Below, piece by piece: positions 9,390 through 43,850 of a DNA stretch of 60,000 bases. Made by a program: the position numbers and the translations under genes. Source of the DNA: Mesostigma viride (lineage: Eukaryota > Streptophyta > Mesostigmatophyceae > Mesostigmatales > Mesostigmataceae); the NCBI GenBank assembly GCA_009746045.1, contig RPFO01000076.1, forward strand, positions 1,242,114-1,302,113, given 5' to 3'. A model generated the notes under the pieces. The model did no database searches. It saw nothing but the letters and a program-made list of their open reading frames with translations, and was not told the DNA's origin. Position 1 is the stretch's first letter; the number at the start of each line of letters is the position of its first letter.

Positions 9390-10125
9390 ATTGTGTCTAG
9401 TTATCTCAGTAAGTTAGACAAGTAATATCCTTGACTACTTCTGTGGAACTGAAAGTGGTCAACGAGCAAGAGGCTTTGAGGATGGATGAATTATGCCATG
9501 TTAGATTAGATCACAACAAACGTTCCAGCAATGGCAACCCATACGTCCTAATCTCAACGTGCATGTCGAGCATGCTCCACCGTTAGCCTGAAATGGACCA
9601 ATCAGGTTACAGCATCACAAGGTAAGATTCTTTCGTCCCTCTAACTAGACACGTAACACAAGAGCACACAAACCAGCCTGGCATAATCCAGACGTGGAAT
9701 CACCGAATCTTGATAAGCATTGGAGTCCTAAAATATCTAGGCAAGACTTGGCAGAACCGACCAACTAATAACCCCACGTGGATCAGGCCACGACCAATGA
9801 GGGTCTAAACAAGTCAGTTGACAAAGTCCAGGTCTCGAAATATCTCTGCACGTGGGAAACCTCATAACTAGCTCAATACTCATCCAAAAGGCCTCAAATA
9901 AAATCCCAAACTATTACAAAACTCAGGATGTAACAACAAGTCAGATTTGGTTGTTACATATTGACATGTCAAGCAAATGTGGGTCAGCAAGTATTGACTG
10001 TCCTCCCTAATGGTGGCGGTTGCTAGGGAACATCCAGTAATGTTATCCTGAGGGGGGGCACTCAGGGTTTAAGGGAACTCCCACAGCAACCTTGGGTTGG
10101 TACCACAATGCATGGCACTACCCAA
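9390..10125. other. Unrecognised repetitive-looking DNA
   Basis: No coding frame or RNA gene is supported in this stretch. Confidence 0.4.
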
Positions 10126-10126
10126 C

Positions 10127-10286
10127 GCCAGCGGCGGCGGCGGCCCGGCTAAGGCGGTGGCGGCCCAAAGGAGGCGGCGGCGGCAGCGGCGGCCCGGAGG
10201 AGGAGGCGGCGGCGGCGGCCCGGAGGCGGCGGCGGCAGCGGCGGCCCGGAGGCGGCAGCGGCCCGGAGGAGGCGGCGGCGGCCATT
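10127..10286 (+). repeat. GGC/GGA trinucleotide-rich array
   Basis: Imperfect CGG and AGG triplets with interspersed CCCGGAGG. Poly-Ala, poly-Gly and poly-Pro frames exist in several registers, as expected from the repeat. There is no independent sign of a gene. Confidence 0.85.
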
Positions 10287-11174
10287 GAAACCACCACTCA
10301 GTTGGACAGCCTACACGAGCTTTCACCAACAAAGCCGGACATGTCAAACTACCAGTGAAGATTCGCTTTTTGCACCCGAGTGGGTTGAGAGCCCACTACT
10401 CGTCTAGCCACTAAATCGGCACATGCCAAACCAGCCACTTCAGGCTAGCTTCAACCATGGTTGAACCACCGTCAATATGAGCGGCTCAACACATGTAGTG
10501 AACGTTGGAACTGATGGGAAGCACAGATGTCCACCGGGGGAAGTGATGGCACCACGGCTCCATCGCAAGCAAGGGCCACTAGACCTACTGTCCACACCAT
10601 GATGGCTGATTGAGCTTCAAACGTTGCCAAGAATTATGATGATGGCACCACTGATATGCCACATCCTTGATGATAAGTGTAGCAATAGTAGCCGGGCCGC
10701 AGCAGCAAGAAGATATGTCGCATGCAGCGCCACGTAGGTCCGTCCACCATGCGCCGCACCTGCAAGTGTGGAGACTAGGGCATGGTTGCATGTCTGGGGG
10801 TGGCCTTGTACATTTGGGAGGAGTTGGCGCCACATGTATAAGTAACGCAAAGAAACCAAGAACTCAAGTCCATCGTTGAAAGAAAATACACACATGAGAT
10901 TCAAGGCCACATCTCACGATCATGGAGGCAGCCAACAAGCACTACAATGGACACCACAACTCCAACATTCCATTATAGTGCTTAAAGCCAAACACCGCAA
11001 AATGTTCGGGAGCAAGACAATGGCCCGGCACATATGTTTGAGATACTCACATTACACTACGGCAAGAAGATGTTCAATGTTGATACGAAGTTTTATGGCC
11101 GAGGAAACGCACCAACTTACAACAAACACAGATGAAATGTAGCCAGGATACACATGTTGTCCCGCTTAGGATTG

Positions 11175-11962
11175 TTAACGTGAAGATGGATGTGCCGCAA
11201 AGGATGTAGGCAGCCTGTGGTGCATAGAAGTTGCACCTTCCCTAATGCACATAGCAAGCGCTGCCATGCTAGCAACATTGCCAGCAAATACCTCCAAATG
11301 ATCCATGAGGGCATTGACCTCGTGAAGGTGCATTGAGGTTGCAGTTTCATATTCGCTCATGGGAGTTGGGGTTGCGAAGAAGCACTGCCAACACTTGGAG
11401 CAGACGCGGCATTGCTAGGGCAGTTGCCGTGACCAAGAGAAGCAACGAACCCGCCCCGGGCCCGGGCCCGCTTCGGAGTACCCGTAGCCTCACCGACAAC
11501 GCTTCCACCAAGAGTTGCAGAGACCTTGCGTTTTGACGTGGGTGGCTCGTTGGGATGGTGTGCTCTTTGTTTACGTGGTTGTTTTCCCCGACCACGGGGT
11601 GGAGGACCTAAAGGGTTTTCTACCAAGCGAGCAGCACTTCCATCCCCTCCCGGCTGACTCACCTGACTTGATGGCAGTCTCTTCTGCTGCCAGTATGACT
11701 TACAATGCCTGAGAAAATCCGAGCCACAACGACCCTCATGCGCCAAAGAAGCCCATGCCTTCATGTGAGCGAGAATGTCAGTATACGTAGGCTCCGTGCC
11801 TTGAGCGACATCCACGTTGACATCATCATCACGGCTGTTCTCAGGGTGTACAGTTACCATCTGTTGGAATTGTAGCTGGCTCTCAATAGTGTCCGGCTTG
11901 GGTTGCTTCCACCTATCGCACACCAATTGCATCGGCACCTGCTTGCACTGATGAAGATGCAC
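11175..11962 (-). CDS. Hypothetical protein, possibly two joined frames
   Basis: A minus-strand frame of about 201 residues (11962-11357, starting MHLHQCKQVPM) has a non-repetitive N-terminal half containing DILAHMKAWASLAHEGRCG, followed by a basic, Ser/Pro-rich middle. It ends at a TGA overlapping the ATG of a second frame (11360-11175, starting MSEYETATSMHLHEVNALMD), which has helix-like composition. The two could be one protein with a one-base slip. I do not recognise a family. It could be an accessory ORF of an old DNA transposon or a decayed host gene. Nothing nearby clarifies its role. Confidence 0.3.
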
Positions 11963-11969
11963 CTCAACG

Positions 11970-12705
11970 GCTAAACAATGGCGGCATGGGAGGCCTACAA
12001 AGGTTGGAAATTCGAGGACGCGGGGCCTGTGTTATGGCACAAGCCATGGGGGATATGAGTATGGACGGGCCAGTCGAGGGGGACATGCATGGGATGGGGT
12101 CTGAGCAGCCGAAGGTTGGTACCCAAAGGCGCACCGATGGCACTAACAGGATGCAGAAAAGAAAAAATGGTACCCAACATGCAAGTAAATCCAATCATCA
12201 AAAGCGGCGGGTGGACAACGTGACATAGGATTTAATTAAGTCAACACTGACGTACCATCATGGGAGCTAGACAGTGCCGAAACACAGCGACCGTGGTCGA
12301 TAAGCATGCCCGCGACAGGCGCCAACGAGAAGGCAGCAATGCAAAAGATCATCGCTACCATCGTGGCCTTTCCGCGCAGTCTGTAGTTGTCGTGGCCCGG
12401 CATCACACCCGGGCCCATCTCGACAAACTCACCAGCCAAAGGAAGTATGGCTGTTATTCAAAACGTTCGCCAAGGCTGACAAGAGTACGCGTACACCTTC
12501 TACCCTACTTCTTAGCTTTATGGACTGGGCCGTCTGGGCGGGATATCGTGTTTGAAGCCTCACCTTGGCCGTAGCGATTATTTTCCCGCCTTGTACAACG
12601 GCGTGGTGGCCAGGTTCTTTCTTACGCCACGTTCAAAATCACCGTTCATAAACACTTTACGCGGCCGCCTTGGCATGGTATGGCCCATAGGCCGCCATCT
12701 TGACC
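11970..12705. other. Intergenic, nothing recognised
   Basis: No supported gene or element. It lies just upstream of the putative promoter block of the NeuC-NeuA gene. Confidence 0.4.
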
Positions 12706-12710
12706 CACGA

Positions 12711-13045
12711 GTATGAGCCAGTAGGCTGCGCTTTCCGTTCGTTTCGTCTCTGATCACAATGTTTCCGGCTCATGCCGCCGCGTCTGCAAGCGTTACCCGT
12801 ATTTATCGGCCCACACCGTTCCTTTCGCAAGCGTTACCCGTATTTATCGACGCGTACCGTAGCCTCTCGTCATTGTCATCTGTCATCGGGTGCGCCCAGC
12901 ACCGGGTGCGATTTCCAAAAACCCTTGCCTGTCCCAATTTGACGCGACGGGTGGACATGAGTTTTCCAACTTTCTATTTTTTAGCTTAGGTTACGCGCAT
13001 AGAACCGATCGCGAGGGCCATTTACTTATTATTGTTATTTATTAT
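12711..13045 (+). promoter_or_regulatory. Putative promoter/5' UTR of the NeuC-NeuA gene
   Basis: The first 214 bp (12711-12924) are present as an inverted near-identical copy at 5405-5618 and contain a direct repeat of CGCAAGCGTTACCCGTATTT. The remaining 121 bp to the first ATG are AT-rich near the start codon. No canonical TATA element can be assigned with confidence. The regulatory role is inferred only from position. Confidence 0.35.
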
Positions 13046-36564
<23,519 letters not shown>

Positions 36565-36973
36565 GGCCCACAGACCGCATTTGACGGATTGCGCAAGGTG
36601 ACATGTGATGGATTCATGAATGGGAGCAATAGGTGTTTCTTTCTTGTAATATTAGTGGTGGTAATGTAGCAATTCCCAGCCGTCCCTAGTTCGGCATCGC
36701 CACCTTCCTACAAACCTGTGCATGCTGTCGCTGTTGGAGTCACTTTTAGAGTAAACGCACTCCAGAGTAAACCATGCTGCTATGGCCCGCTTGGCCTGGG
36801 AAGACTGACCTGTGAATGGTGCTGGCAAAGCATTGGAAAAAAGAAGTGACAGTTACAATGGCTGGCTTGCTGTTGTTAGTGCCCTGAAGTAGGGGTTCGG
36901 GGCTGATCTGGATCATATTACTGAATAGGTTTGATGGCCGATGAGGCACCTGGCTACCGAGTTTTGTACTGTT
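36565..36973. other. 3' flank of the NeuC-NeuA gene
   Basis: Putative 3' UTR with TGTAA at 36645, then unremarkable sequence up to the target duplication of the next LINE. Confidence 0.4.
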
Positions 36974-36986
36974 GGCTCGACGTGAT

Positions 36987-37820
36987 TAATTAATTAATTA
37001 ATAGACACGTGACTGCGTCACGTGAGCATAAGTCCTCAGTGGGAGGGGAACATGGGATGGAATGGATGGTGTAAGCTATCTAGGTCCTAGTTACAGGGGT
37101 GTGGGCACCGCGGCCCGAATCGCTATGAATGCCATACTTGGTCACACGCGGAGCCCCCACAGGCTTAAGGGTGGTCTCCTTCATCACTACTTGCCACCTA
37201 TCCTTGCGCACCATCTGCCTCCATATTACAGACAAACCAGGAGGCTGCCCGGGGGTGAGCCCGTCACGTCTAGTGTAGCACATGTCCATGCCGAGTCTAT
37301 CACGAAAAGTCCACGGGTAGCGGCCCTGCCGCGCGCGGCCGGGGGCACGCCAGGTGAGGACACATTGCCCAGGCTGGGCGGGCTTGGTGCCAGCTAGTCT
37401 ATCTGATGTATCTACCTGATCTGTGCGGGCCCGGCAGGTGCCCGGCTAGGCCCAGGCGCCTGTGTCTAATAATGTGGGAAACATAGGGCAAATCAGCGTA
37501 CAAATCCTCATTACTAATGTGCAAACCAAAGGGGATGTTAAGGGCCTTGCGCAGCATCTGGGTGACGGTGCCGTCAAGCCGTTGCTCCAGCTCCTGCGTC
37601 AGTGTCCACGTCTCGGCGCCGTATGTCAGGATCGTCAGAATGACGACCTTGAAGAGGTCACGCTTGACGATCCGGGGTAGGGCGGGGTTGCTCCACCAGC
37701 GGCGGTGGTCATGGAGGTGCGCCCACGCCATGCCGATCCGTGTCGTCATGTCGTCCTCGCAGTCGGGAAGCCAACTGCCGAGCAGCTTGAAGCGGCCTGA
37801 AGGAGGGTACTTGACCTCGG
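36987..37820 (-). mobile_element. LINE family A, 5'-truncated copy 2 with target duplication
   Basis: GGCTCGACGTGAT is present at 36974-36986 and at 37821-37833, a perfect 13 bp target duplication. On the minus strand the copy starts within ORF2 (PPSGRFKLLGSWLPDCEDDM) and runs through YGAETWTLTQELEQRLDGTV. The 3' UTR ends in the hairpin CACGTGAC-GCA-GTCACGTG and an ATTA repeat tail. It is nearly identical to the corresponding part of 38128-38950, with small indels (for example a CAGGTG versus CAGATG difference near 37436) that break the frame. Confidence 0.88.
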
Positions 37821-37893
37821 GGCTCGACGTGATAATTTTCTCGATTTCTCATTTCTAGAAATAAATCAGAAAATTGTGTTTTTTAAATTAAAA

Positions 37894-37949
37894 ATATCAA
37901 GGAGACAACCAGCGCAGGCCAGAAATCGGGAGAATCCGGACCATGGTAG
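37894..37949 (+). repeat. Dispersed repeat R1, copy 5
   Basis: ATATCAAGGAGACAACCAGC through GGAGAATCCGGACCATGGTA. It abuts a LINE family C fragment. Confidence 0.65.
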
Positions 37950-38120
37950 TTCAGACCTCTTTCTCCTTGACGGCTCTCGAGTCCTGTATCGGGACCGTGT
38001 CACGCTACTGGGCAGCCTGCTCCCCAGCTGCGAGGCCGATGTTTACCACCGCATCTCCCTTGCCTGGCACGCGTTACGCCAATACCTGGCCCTGTGGCGC
38101 AAGCCCCTGGGCAAGATCGA
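37950..38120 (+). pseudogene. LINE family C ORF2 fragment
   Basis: A plus-strand frame reads DLFLLDGSRVLYRDRVTLLGSLLPSCEADVYHRISLAWHAL. It parallels the family A segment RLLDDAEVNYPPSGRFKLLGSWLPDCEDDMTTRIGMAWAHL in spacing and motifs but differs at most positions, so it is a separate LINE family. Only about 57 codons remain, between an R1 repeat and the tail of the next LINE. Confidence 0.6.
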
Positions 38121-38124
38121 GAAT

Positions 38125-41100
38125 TAATTAATTAATTAATAGACACGTGACTGCGTCACGTGAGCATAAGTCCTCAGTGGGAGGGGAACATGGGATGGAA
38201 TGGATGGTATAAGCTATCTAGGTCCTAGTTACAGGGGTGTGGGCACCGCAGCCCGAATCGCTATGAATGCCATACTTGGTCACACGCGGAGCCCCCACAG
38301 GCTTGGGGGTGGTCTCCTTCATCACTACTTGCCATCTATCCTTGCGCACCATCTGCCTCCATATTACAGACAAACCAGGAGGCTGCCCGGGCCGGGTGAG
38401 CCCGTCACGTCTAGTGTAGCACATGTCCATGCCGAGTCTATCACGAAAAGTCCACGGGTAGCGGCCCTGCCGCGCGCGGCCGGGGGCACGCCAGGTGAGG
38501 ACATATCGCCCAGGCTGGGCGGGCTTGGTGCCAGCTAGTCTATCTGATGTATCTACCTGATCTGTGCGGGCCAGATGCCCGGCTAGGCCCAGGCGCCTGT
38601 GCCTAATAATGTGGGAAACATAGGGCAAATCAGCGTACAAATCCTCATTACTAATGTGCAAACCAAAGGGGATGTTAAGGGCCTTGCGCAGCATCTTGGT
38701 GACGGCGCCGTCGAGTCGTTGCTCCAGCTCCTGCATCAGTGTCCACGTCTCGGCGCCGTAGGTCAGGATCGTCAGAATGACGACCTTGAAGAGGTCACGC
38801 TTGACGATCCGGGGTAGGGCGGGGTTGCTCCACCAGCGGCGGTGGTCATGGAGGTGCGCCCACGCCATGCCGATCCGTGTCGTCATGTCGTCCTCGCAGT
38901 CGGGAAGCCAACTGCCGAGCAGCTTGAAGCGGCCTGAAGGAGGGTAGTTGACCTCGGCATCGTCTAAGAGGCGGAGTGTGGGTGGGGGCCCTGCCATGCC
39001 GAGGGCCAGGGCCTCCGTTTTGGGGCTGATTTCTAGACCAACCGCCCGAGCCTCGAGCGCCAGGCAGTCCAGCCAAAGTTGGGCAGACTCCGGCTTCTCG
39101 ATGAGCGTGATGTCGTCGGCGTAAATGAGGTCAGCTAGTAAATTCTGCTTGTTAGTCGGCCCCCCTTCCCCAAGCTCGTTCGTGATCGCTAGGCCAGGGG
39201 CACGGCCTGCAATGCTAGCAAAGCGAGCACGTGCCTGGCGCATAACATAATCCACTACAATTATAAACAGGTACGGCGACAGGACGCAACCCTAGCTGCC
39301 AGACGCCGGTCTGCAGTGGGCATGGCGGGGTAATGCCGTGTTGAGTGCGCACCGAAGTGGTCGACCCCTCATACAGCGTGCGGATGACGGTAATCAGGGG
39401 AGTGGGGACGCGAGCGCGAGCAAGTACAGCCCATAGAGCGTCCCAGAGGACAGAATCAAAAGCCTTGATGAAGTCGACGAAGATCAGGATGGCGGGAAAC
39501 TCACCAGGTTGCAGGAGAGCGATTTCCTCGAAGAGGCGACGCGCGACGAAGATGGCCATGACGATGTTGCGCCCAGGACGGAAGCCCATTTGACTTTCCC
39601 CAAGGTGACAGTCGAGAGCAGAACGAAGGCGGTTGAGGATCATGCGCATGAACAACTTAAGTGCGGCGCTCTGGATGCAGACTCCTCTGTAGTTGGCGGG
39701 GTCGTCAGGGGAACCTTTGTTTTTGTACAGCATAATACGGTAGCTGTGCTGCCACTCAGGAATCGGCGGCGCGTCGGCAAGCAGGATCCGGTTGCAGACG
39801 TCAAGCAGGAACCCCGTGAGCGCCGTCAGCTTAATCACCGGGGCTGGGAGCTGGTCAGGTCCAACGGCGGCGTAGAAGCGGAGTTGCTTGGCGGCGGTGC
39901 TCAGCTCGAGCTCGGTGAACGGCGGGAGCTCGTTGGGGTCGGCCAGGGGTTCCGTCAGGGCTGGGTACGTGTAGTCCTGCTCAGCGGCGGGCGGCGTGGG
40001 CGGCGCAGGGACGTCCGCAGGCGCTACTGCCAGGCGTGCGGCCGCCAGAGGGCCAAGCGGCGGAGGCGGCGGGGGGGCGCCGAGCAGCCGGGACTGGGAG
40101 GAATACCACTGGTCTAGCTGCTGCTGCGGTGAGCCAGAGAGCGTCCGCGGCGCCGGCTGCGCGCCGCCGGCGGGCCGTTGCATGGGCGTGACGCAGGCGG
40201 GTCCAGGCGTACTTGCCGTGCTGGTCCTTGAGGTGGGCGAAGTACTCGCGGACATGAAGGTCCTCCTGCTCCTTGGTCGCCTGCCGGATGGCCGAGTGGT
40301 AATCGGCTTTGAGGCGGGCGTAGCGGGCGGGGTCGTTGTTGTCGCGCAGGGCTTGCCGGGCCTGGATGACGGCGGGGAGCCGGTGCAGGCTGGTGAACCG
40401 GGGCGGGCGGCAGGGGGGCAGCAGGGCCCCGGCCGCGGGCAGCTTGTCAGCGAGGTGCCGAAGGGCCGATGCCGGGCCGGCAGCGAACAGCTGGGCGTGG
40501 CTGGCCGGGATGTCCAGCGCGTCGACGAACGCCTCTGCCGCGCGCTTGTGGGCGCGTTTTTCAGGGAAGTCCTCCAGAGCGTCGTCAGATTTCTCAAGCA
40601 ACTGAAGTGTGCGCAAATCAGGTGGTGCCACGTGCTTACGAAAGGGCGAGGGGAATCGCAGGCGGATGCGGGCGGTGACGATGCGATGATCGGAGCGCAC
40701 CAGGGGGATCACATGCGAGCGAGCAGCTAGTACAGAGCCTTGATGACGCTTGCGCATTACAACATAGTCGACGCAGCGTTCAGTCAGTGCCAGTTGGCGA
40801 GGTGTGTGTGACCAAAGCATCTGGACTATGTGGAAAGCGGGTGTTGGCAGTGACCAAATCGCATGTCATAAGCAAATCAGCAAAAAGTTCAGTGTTGGCA
40901 TTGGAGACCGTACCGGTGGGGGCGTGCTGACATCCGCCAGTACCCGGTGGTAGCGTGGCGTTGGCGTCCAACAGCAGAGCGAGGTAGTTGCGACCAGGGA
41001 TGCCGTTCGCCAGGTTCTCCAGCGCTGCAAAGAAGTCCTTGCGGTCTTGTTCTGGGTGGCCGGAGTGGGGTGCGTAACCAACGCCCACCGTCAGGGCGTA

Positions 41101-41340
41101 GGTCGAGTGGCCCTCCATCGAATGAAAAGTGGCCACAAGGAGCCGAGCGTTGACCAGCTGGGGTTCGCCCATGTGGCGTACGGCGAGCGGGGAGCAGAGG
41201 AGACCGACGCCCCCGTTCCCAGTGCCGTCGCCGCCTCCGTAGTAGAACCGCCAGCCGTCGATGTCGTCAGCCGCAAGGGCAGAGCCAAGCTCGGAACGGC
41301 CGCAAAGGAGATCTGGCATCACAGGATTCAGATGTGCAGA
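38125..41340 (-). mobile_element. LINE family A, longest copy
   Basis: On the minus strand this runs from an APE endonuclease region (about 41340) through RT to the ORF2 stop near 38221. A 3' UTR of about 60-90 bp follows, with the hairpin CACGTGAC-GCA-GTCACGTG and the ATTA tail at 38125-38142. The 5' boundary is uncertain because it joins an unrelated RT fragment. Three frameshifts make it non-functional. Confidence 0.8.
38218..41340 (-). pseudogene. LINE ORF2: APE endonuclease and reverse transcriptase, frameshifted
   Basis: Domains in order on the minus strand. APE nuclease: GTGNGGVGLLCS, GVGYAPHSGHPEQDRKDFFA, LLLDANATL (the D-x-N catalytic motif) and, after a frameshift near 40800, RSDHRIV. 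A linker region follows with a second shift near 40170. RT: DQLPAPVIKL, NYRGVCIQSAALKLFMRM, GFRPGRNIVMA, FVDFIKAFDSVLWDALW, and after a third shift LIYADDITLIE. The C-terminal block is YGAETWTLMQELEQRLDGAV and IRHRRLGLAGHLART, typical of APE-type LINEs. The third shift is explained by four extra bases (AGCT-like, around 39293-39296) relative to the copy at 44988. ORF2 of such elements nicks DNA and reverse-transcribes element RNA at the target. Confidence 0.85.
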
Positions 41341-41344
41341 GATA

Positions 41345-41870
41345 CTAAGCGATCCAGCCGGTCCACGACCTGTTCGTAGAGCTTGTGCCAAGGCCGGGGC
41401 AGCACCGAACAGATGTGGGTGACGTTGCAAAAAACCCCGGACTTGACGGAGCATAATGTCTCGGTCATAGTCTTTGACCAACAAACGATGCAAGAGTTCA
41501 ACAAGAGTCATGATGAAATCGACACGATGAGAACAAAGACGGGGAAAACGATGCAAGTGACTACTGAACAACACCATATTTTGCTGTGTGGGCAAGGAGA
41601 CTGTGAATATCGGGGTAGCGAATAAAAGGAATTTGCTGATATTTAGGATCCTTGCGCTTATCATAGACAGACGTTAGCCAGCCCTTCTTGTTATGGATAC
41701 TGTTAAGATCGAGGTAATTGCAACTAGTATCCTCCAATGTGAGCTTTAATGTGAGGGACGCTTGCGGGTAGATGCCATGCAGACCAGCCGTGATATACAA
41801 TTGGGTTGCGAAATCAGGGTTGTCGAAAGCAATGTCATCATGTAAGAGTATTTTCTGACAGTGTGTATAC
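41345..41870 (-). pseudogene. RT fragment of a different retroelement (YDKR signature)
   Basis: On the minus strand: LLHDDIAFDNPDF (a degenerate IDDL-type motif C), then HGIYPQASLTLKLT, NYLDLNSIHNKKG, TSVYDKRKDPKY and FIRYPDIHSLL. After a frameshift it continues with HRFPRLCSHRVDFIMTLVEL and VRGFLQRHPHLFG. This order (motif C, YLDL, VYDKR, then a FI...L helix) is one I associate with a group of protist and invertebrate retroelement RTs that are neither the LINE nor the LTR types in this window. The lineage name is uncertain. It lacks motifs A and B and is truncated on both sides. Confidence 0.55.
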
Positions 41871-42480
41871 TGTTACATCCAAGTGGACGCAAACTTGGAG
41901 TTCAGCGTTCAGTGTAAATGGCTGAGTTCTTCGTACGGCCAAAGTGTAATGAATGATTCCTGGCCTGACTTGACTTTTTAGGACTTACAAGTGCGGAGTG
42001 CCCTTTTGATGGTCCTTTGCGTTGAGCCCTGGACGGTACGGGACAGTACCTTGGAATCTATGTGTAATCTGAGTGATGTCAGCTAGTTGGAATCTATGTG
42101 TAATCTGACTGATGTCAGTTGGAATCTATGTGTAATCTGGCTGATGTCAGTTAGTATCTTTCGTGAGTTAGAGTTGTAAAGCATTATACAAATGATGCTG
42201 GGCAGGGCTCGGAAAAATACTGTCGGAACGACACATTGAAATAAAAGTGTGCATTATTCTGTCCCGGTTTTCTGTTATGCAATATATCAGTTTGCCGCAC
42301 GTGATGTTGATTACCTGGATGCGGACAATGAATCCGGCGCGACTCATGTCGCTGGCCATAATGGTTGCCACAATGGTTGCAGTCTTGCCACGGGTTGTTA
42401 AGATATAACCATGGCAGACGTTTAGCGTATGGTGTCTAGAAGGTTCCATGTGCACAACGCATACTGCATTGCCATTAATT
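41871..42480. other. Intergenic with a small tandem repeat
   Basis: Apart from the repeat at 42051-42155, no element or gene is recognised. Confidence 0.4.
42051..42155 (+). repeat. Three-copy tandem repeat of 32-36 bp
   Basis: TTGGAATCTATGTGTAATCT starts at 42051, 42087 and 42119. Each copy is followed by GxxTGATGTCAG. Confidence 0.85.
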
Positions 42481-42485
42481 AAGTA

Positions 42486-42904
42486 ACCGCGCGGCCGGGG
42501 GCACGCCAGGTGAGGACATATCGCCCAGGCTGGGCGGGCTTGGTGCCAGCTAGTCTATCTGATGTATCTACCTGATCTGTGCGGGCCAGGTGCCCGGCTG
42601 GGCCCAGGCGCCTGTGCCTAATAATGTGGGAAACATAGGGCAAATCAGCGTACAAATCCTCATTACTAATGTGCAAACCAAAGGGGATGTTACTGAGGGC
42701 CTTGCGCAGCATCTGGGTGACGGTGCCGTCGAGCCGTTGCTCCAGCTCCTGCGTCAGTGTCCACGTCTCGGCGCCGTAGGTCAGGATCGTCAGAATGACG
42801 ACCTTGAAGAGGTCACGCTTGACGATCCGGGGTATAGGGCGGGGTTGCTCCACCAGCGGCGGTGGTCATGGAGGTGCGCCCACGCCATGCCGATCCGTGT
42901 CGTC
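42486..42904 (-). mobile_element. LINE family A copy 3, segment 1
   Basis: It matches 38474-38890 with small indels. The 3' end of the LINE is missing here. On the minus strand it encodes YGAETWTLTQELEQRLDGTV and the downstream C-terminal block, with frameshifts. It continues at 43806 after the family B insertion. Confidence 0.85.
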
Positions 42905-42918
42905 ATATATGTCGTCCT

Positions 42919-43656
42919 TCGTACCTTCGTGCTCTTCCCATGGCCCCCCCATTCGCCTTGGCTCCCAGCCACTACTCGGTGGCGCTCCGGCACCAGCTAT
43001 TTGCCCCGCAGCCTCTTGTTCCGGCCGGGCGGCCTTGTGGTAGCTGTGGGCAGCCGCTGGATCCCACGGGGACTCACTACCTTGCCTGCATGGGGGGCCA
43101 ACAGAATCAGAATTGGTATTTGTATTTGCACACTGTCCTCCTGACGGTGGTGCTCGCCATGATTCGGTCGGTTTTCCCCCACGCGAACATCCGGTCCGAG
43201 GATGCGGATGGCGCTGCCTTCTATTCCCCCAACCACCGGCCTGACATCGTGGTGCTGGACTTTGAGAGGGGTGGCCGGCATCTGCTTATTGACGTTTCGG
43301 TGGCGCGGCCCTTGGCTCTTAGCCACGTGGCTGGGGCCTCCCTCACGGCAGGTTACACGGCGGACCGGGCGGAGCGGGCCAAGCTCCTGGCCTACGGCGA
43401 CGTCGGGCACCATCGTGTGGTGCCCTTTGTCCTGGAGGAGTTTGGGGCCATGGGGCCCCTGACCTCCGCCTTCTTCAAGGAGTGTTGCCGGCTCCGGGAG
43501 GACCGGCTGGACCTGGAGGGCCAGCGGGCCCCATGGTCGGCGCGGACCTGGACGTCATATTGGCGTCAGCGCTTGTCGGTGGCGCTGACTCGGGCCATGG
43601 CTGACATCATGCTCCGCCGTACGCGGGCTGATTTTGCGGTGCAGCAGGGCTATTAG
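42919..43656 (+). pseudogene. LINE ORF2 C-terminus with restriction-like endonuclease (family B)
   Basis: A continuous frame of about 245 codons to a TAG at 43654, cut off at the 5' end by truncation. It has LRALPMAPPFALAPSHYSVA, the zinc motif CGSCGQPLDPTGTHYLAC (Cx2C-x9-Hx3C), NHRPDIVVLDFERGGRHLLI with the following DVSVARPLAL, and a helical C-terminus (RTWTSYWRQRLSVALTRAMA). The CCHC-PD-D arrangement is that of the RLE of R2-like and Dualen LINEs. Being uninterrupted, this fragment is younger than the 27 kb copy, and it shows the intact sequence of this family's C-terminus. Confidence 0.8.
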
Positions 43657-43791
43657 GTTCCTCCCGTTAGGCGTTTCCATTGGTCTTATCGTAGTATAGA
43701 GCTTTGACATGGCTCTGTATATATAGGTTTATAGCTGGGCGTTTGCTTTGGTTTGAGTGATTTCACTCTGTTGTAAGTAATTATATTTTTA
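42919..43791 (+). mobile_element. LINE family B copy 2, 5'-truncated, with target duplication
   Basis: ATATATGTCGTCCT flanks it at 42905-42918 and 43792-43805 (14 bp, identical). Most of the target word (ATGTCGTCCT) is family A LINE sequence at this point. The copy starts inside ORF2 and ends after a 3' UTR with TTCACTCTGTTGTAAGTAAT. No poly(A) tail is present, consistent with its sister copy at 26.7 kb. Confidence 0.88.
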
Positions 43792-43805
43792 ATATATGTC
43801 GTCCT

Positions 43806-43850
43806 CGCAGTCGGGAAGCCAACTGCCGAGCAGCTTGAAGCGGCCTGAAG
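43806..43850 (-). mobile_element. LINE family A copy 3, segment 2
   Basis: Forty-five bases matching about 38893-38938 lie between the family B insertion and the TIR element. Confidence 0.8.

Noticed and set aside
12890-13045. Upstream extension of exon 1 of the epimerase
   Set aside because: The frame is open, but the added residues have no family similarity and overlap the duplicated 5' flank; the ATGs at 13046 and 13061 fit the family N-terminus.
38113-41713. AAGATCGAG at 38113-38121 and 41705-41713 as target duplication of the longest LINE A copy
   Set aside because: The right copy lies within the unrelated VYDKR-type RT fragment, beyond the probable LINE 5' boundary, so the 9 bp match may be chance.
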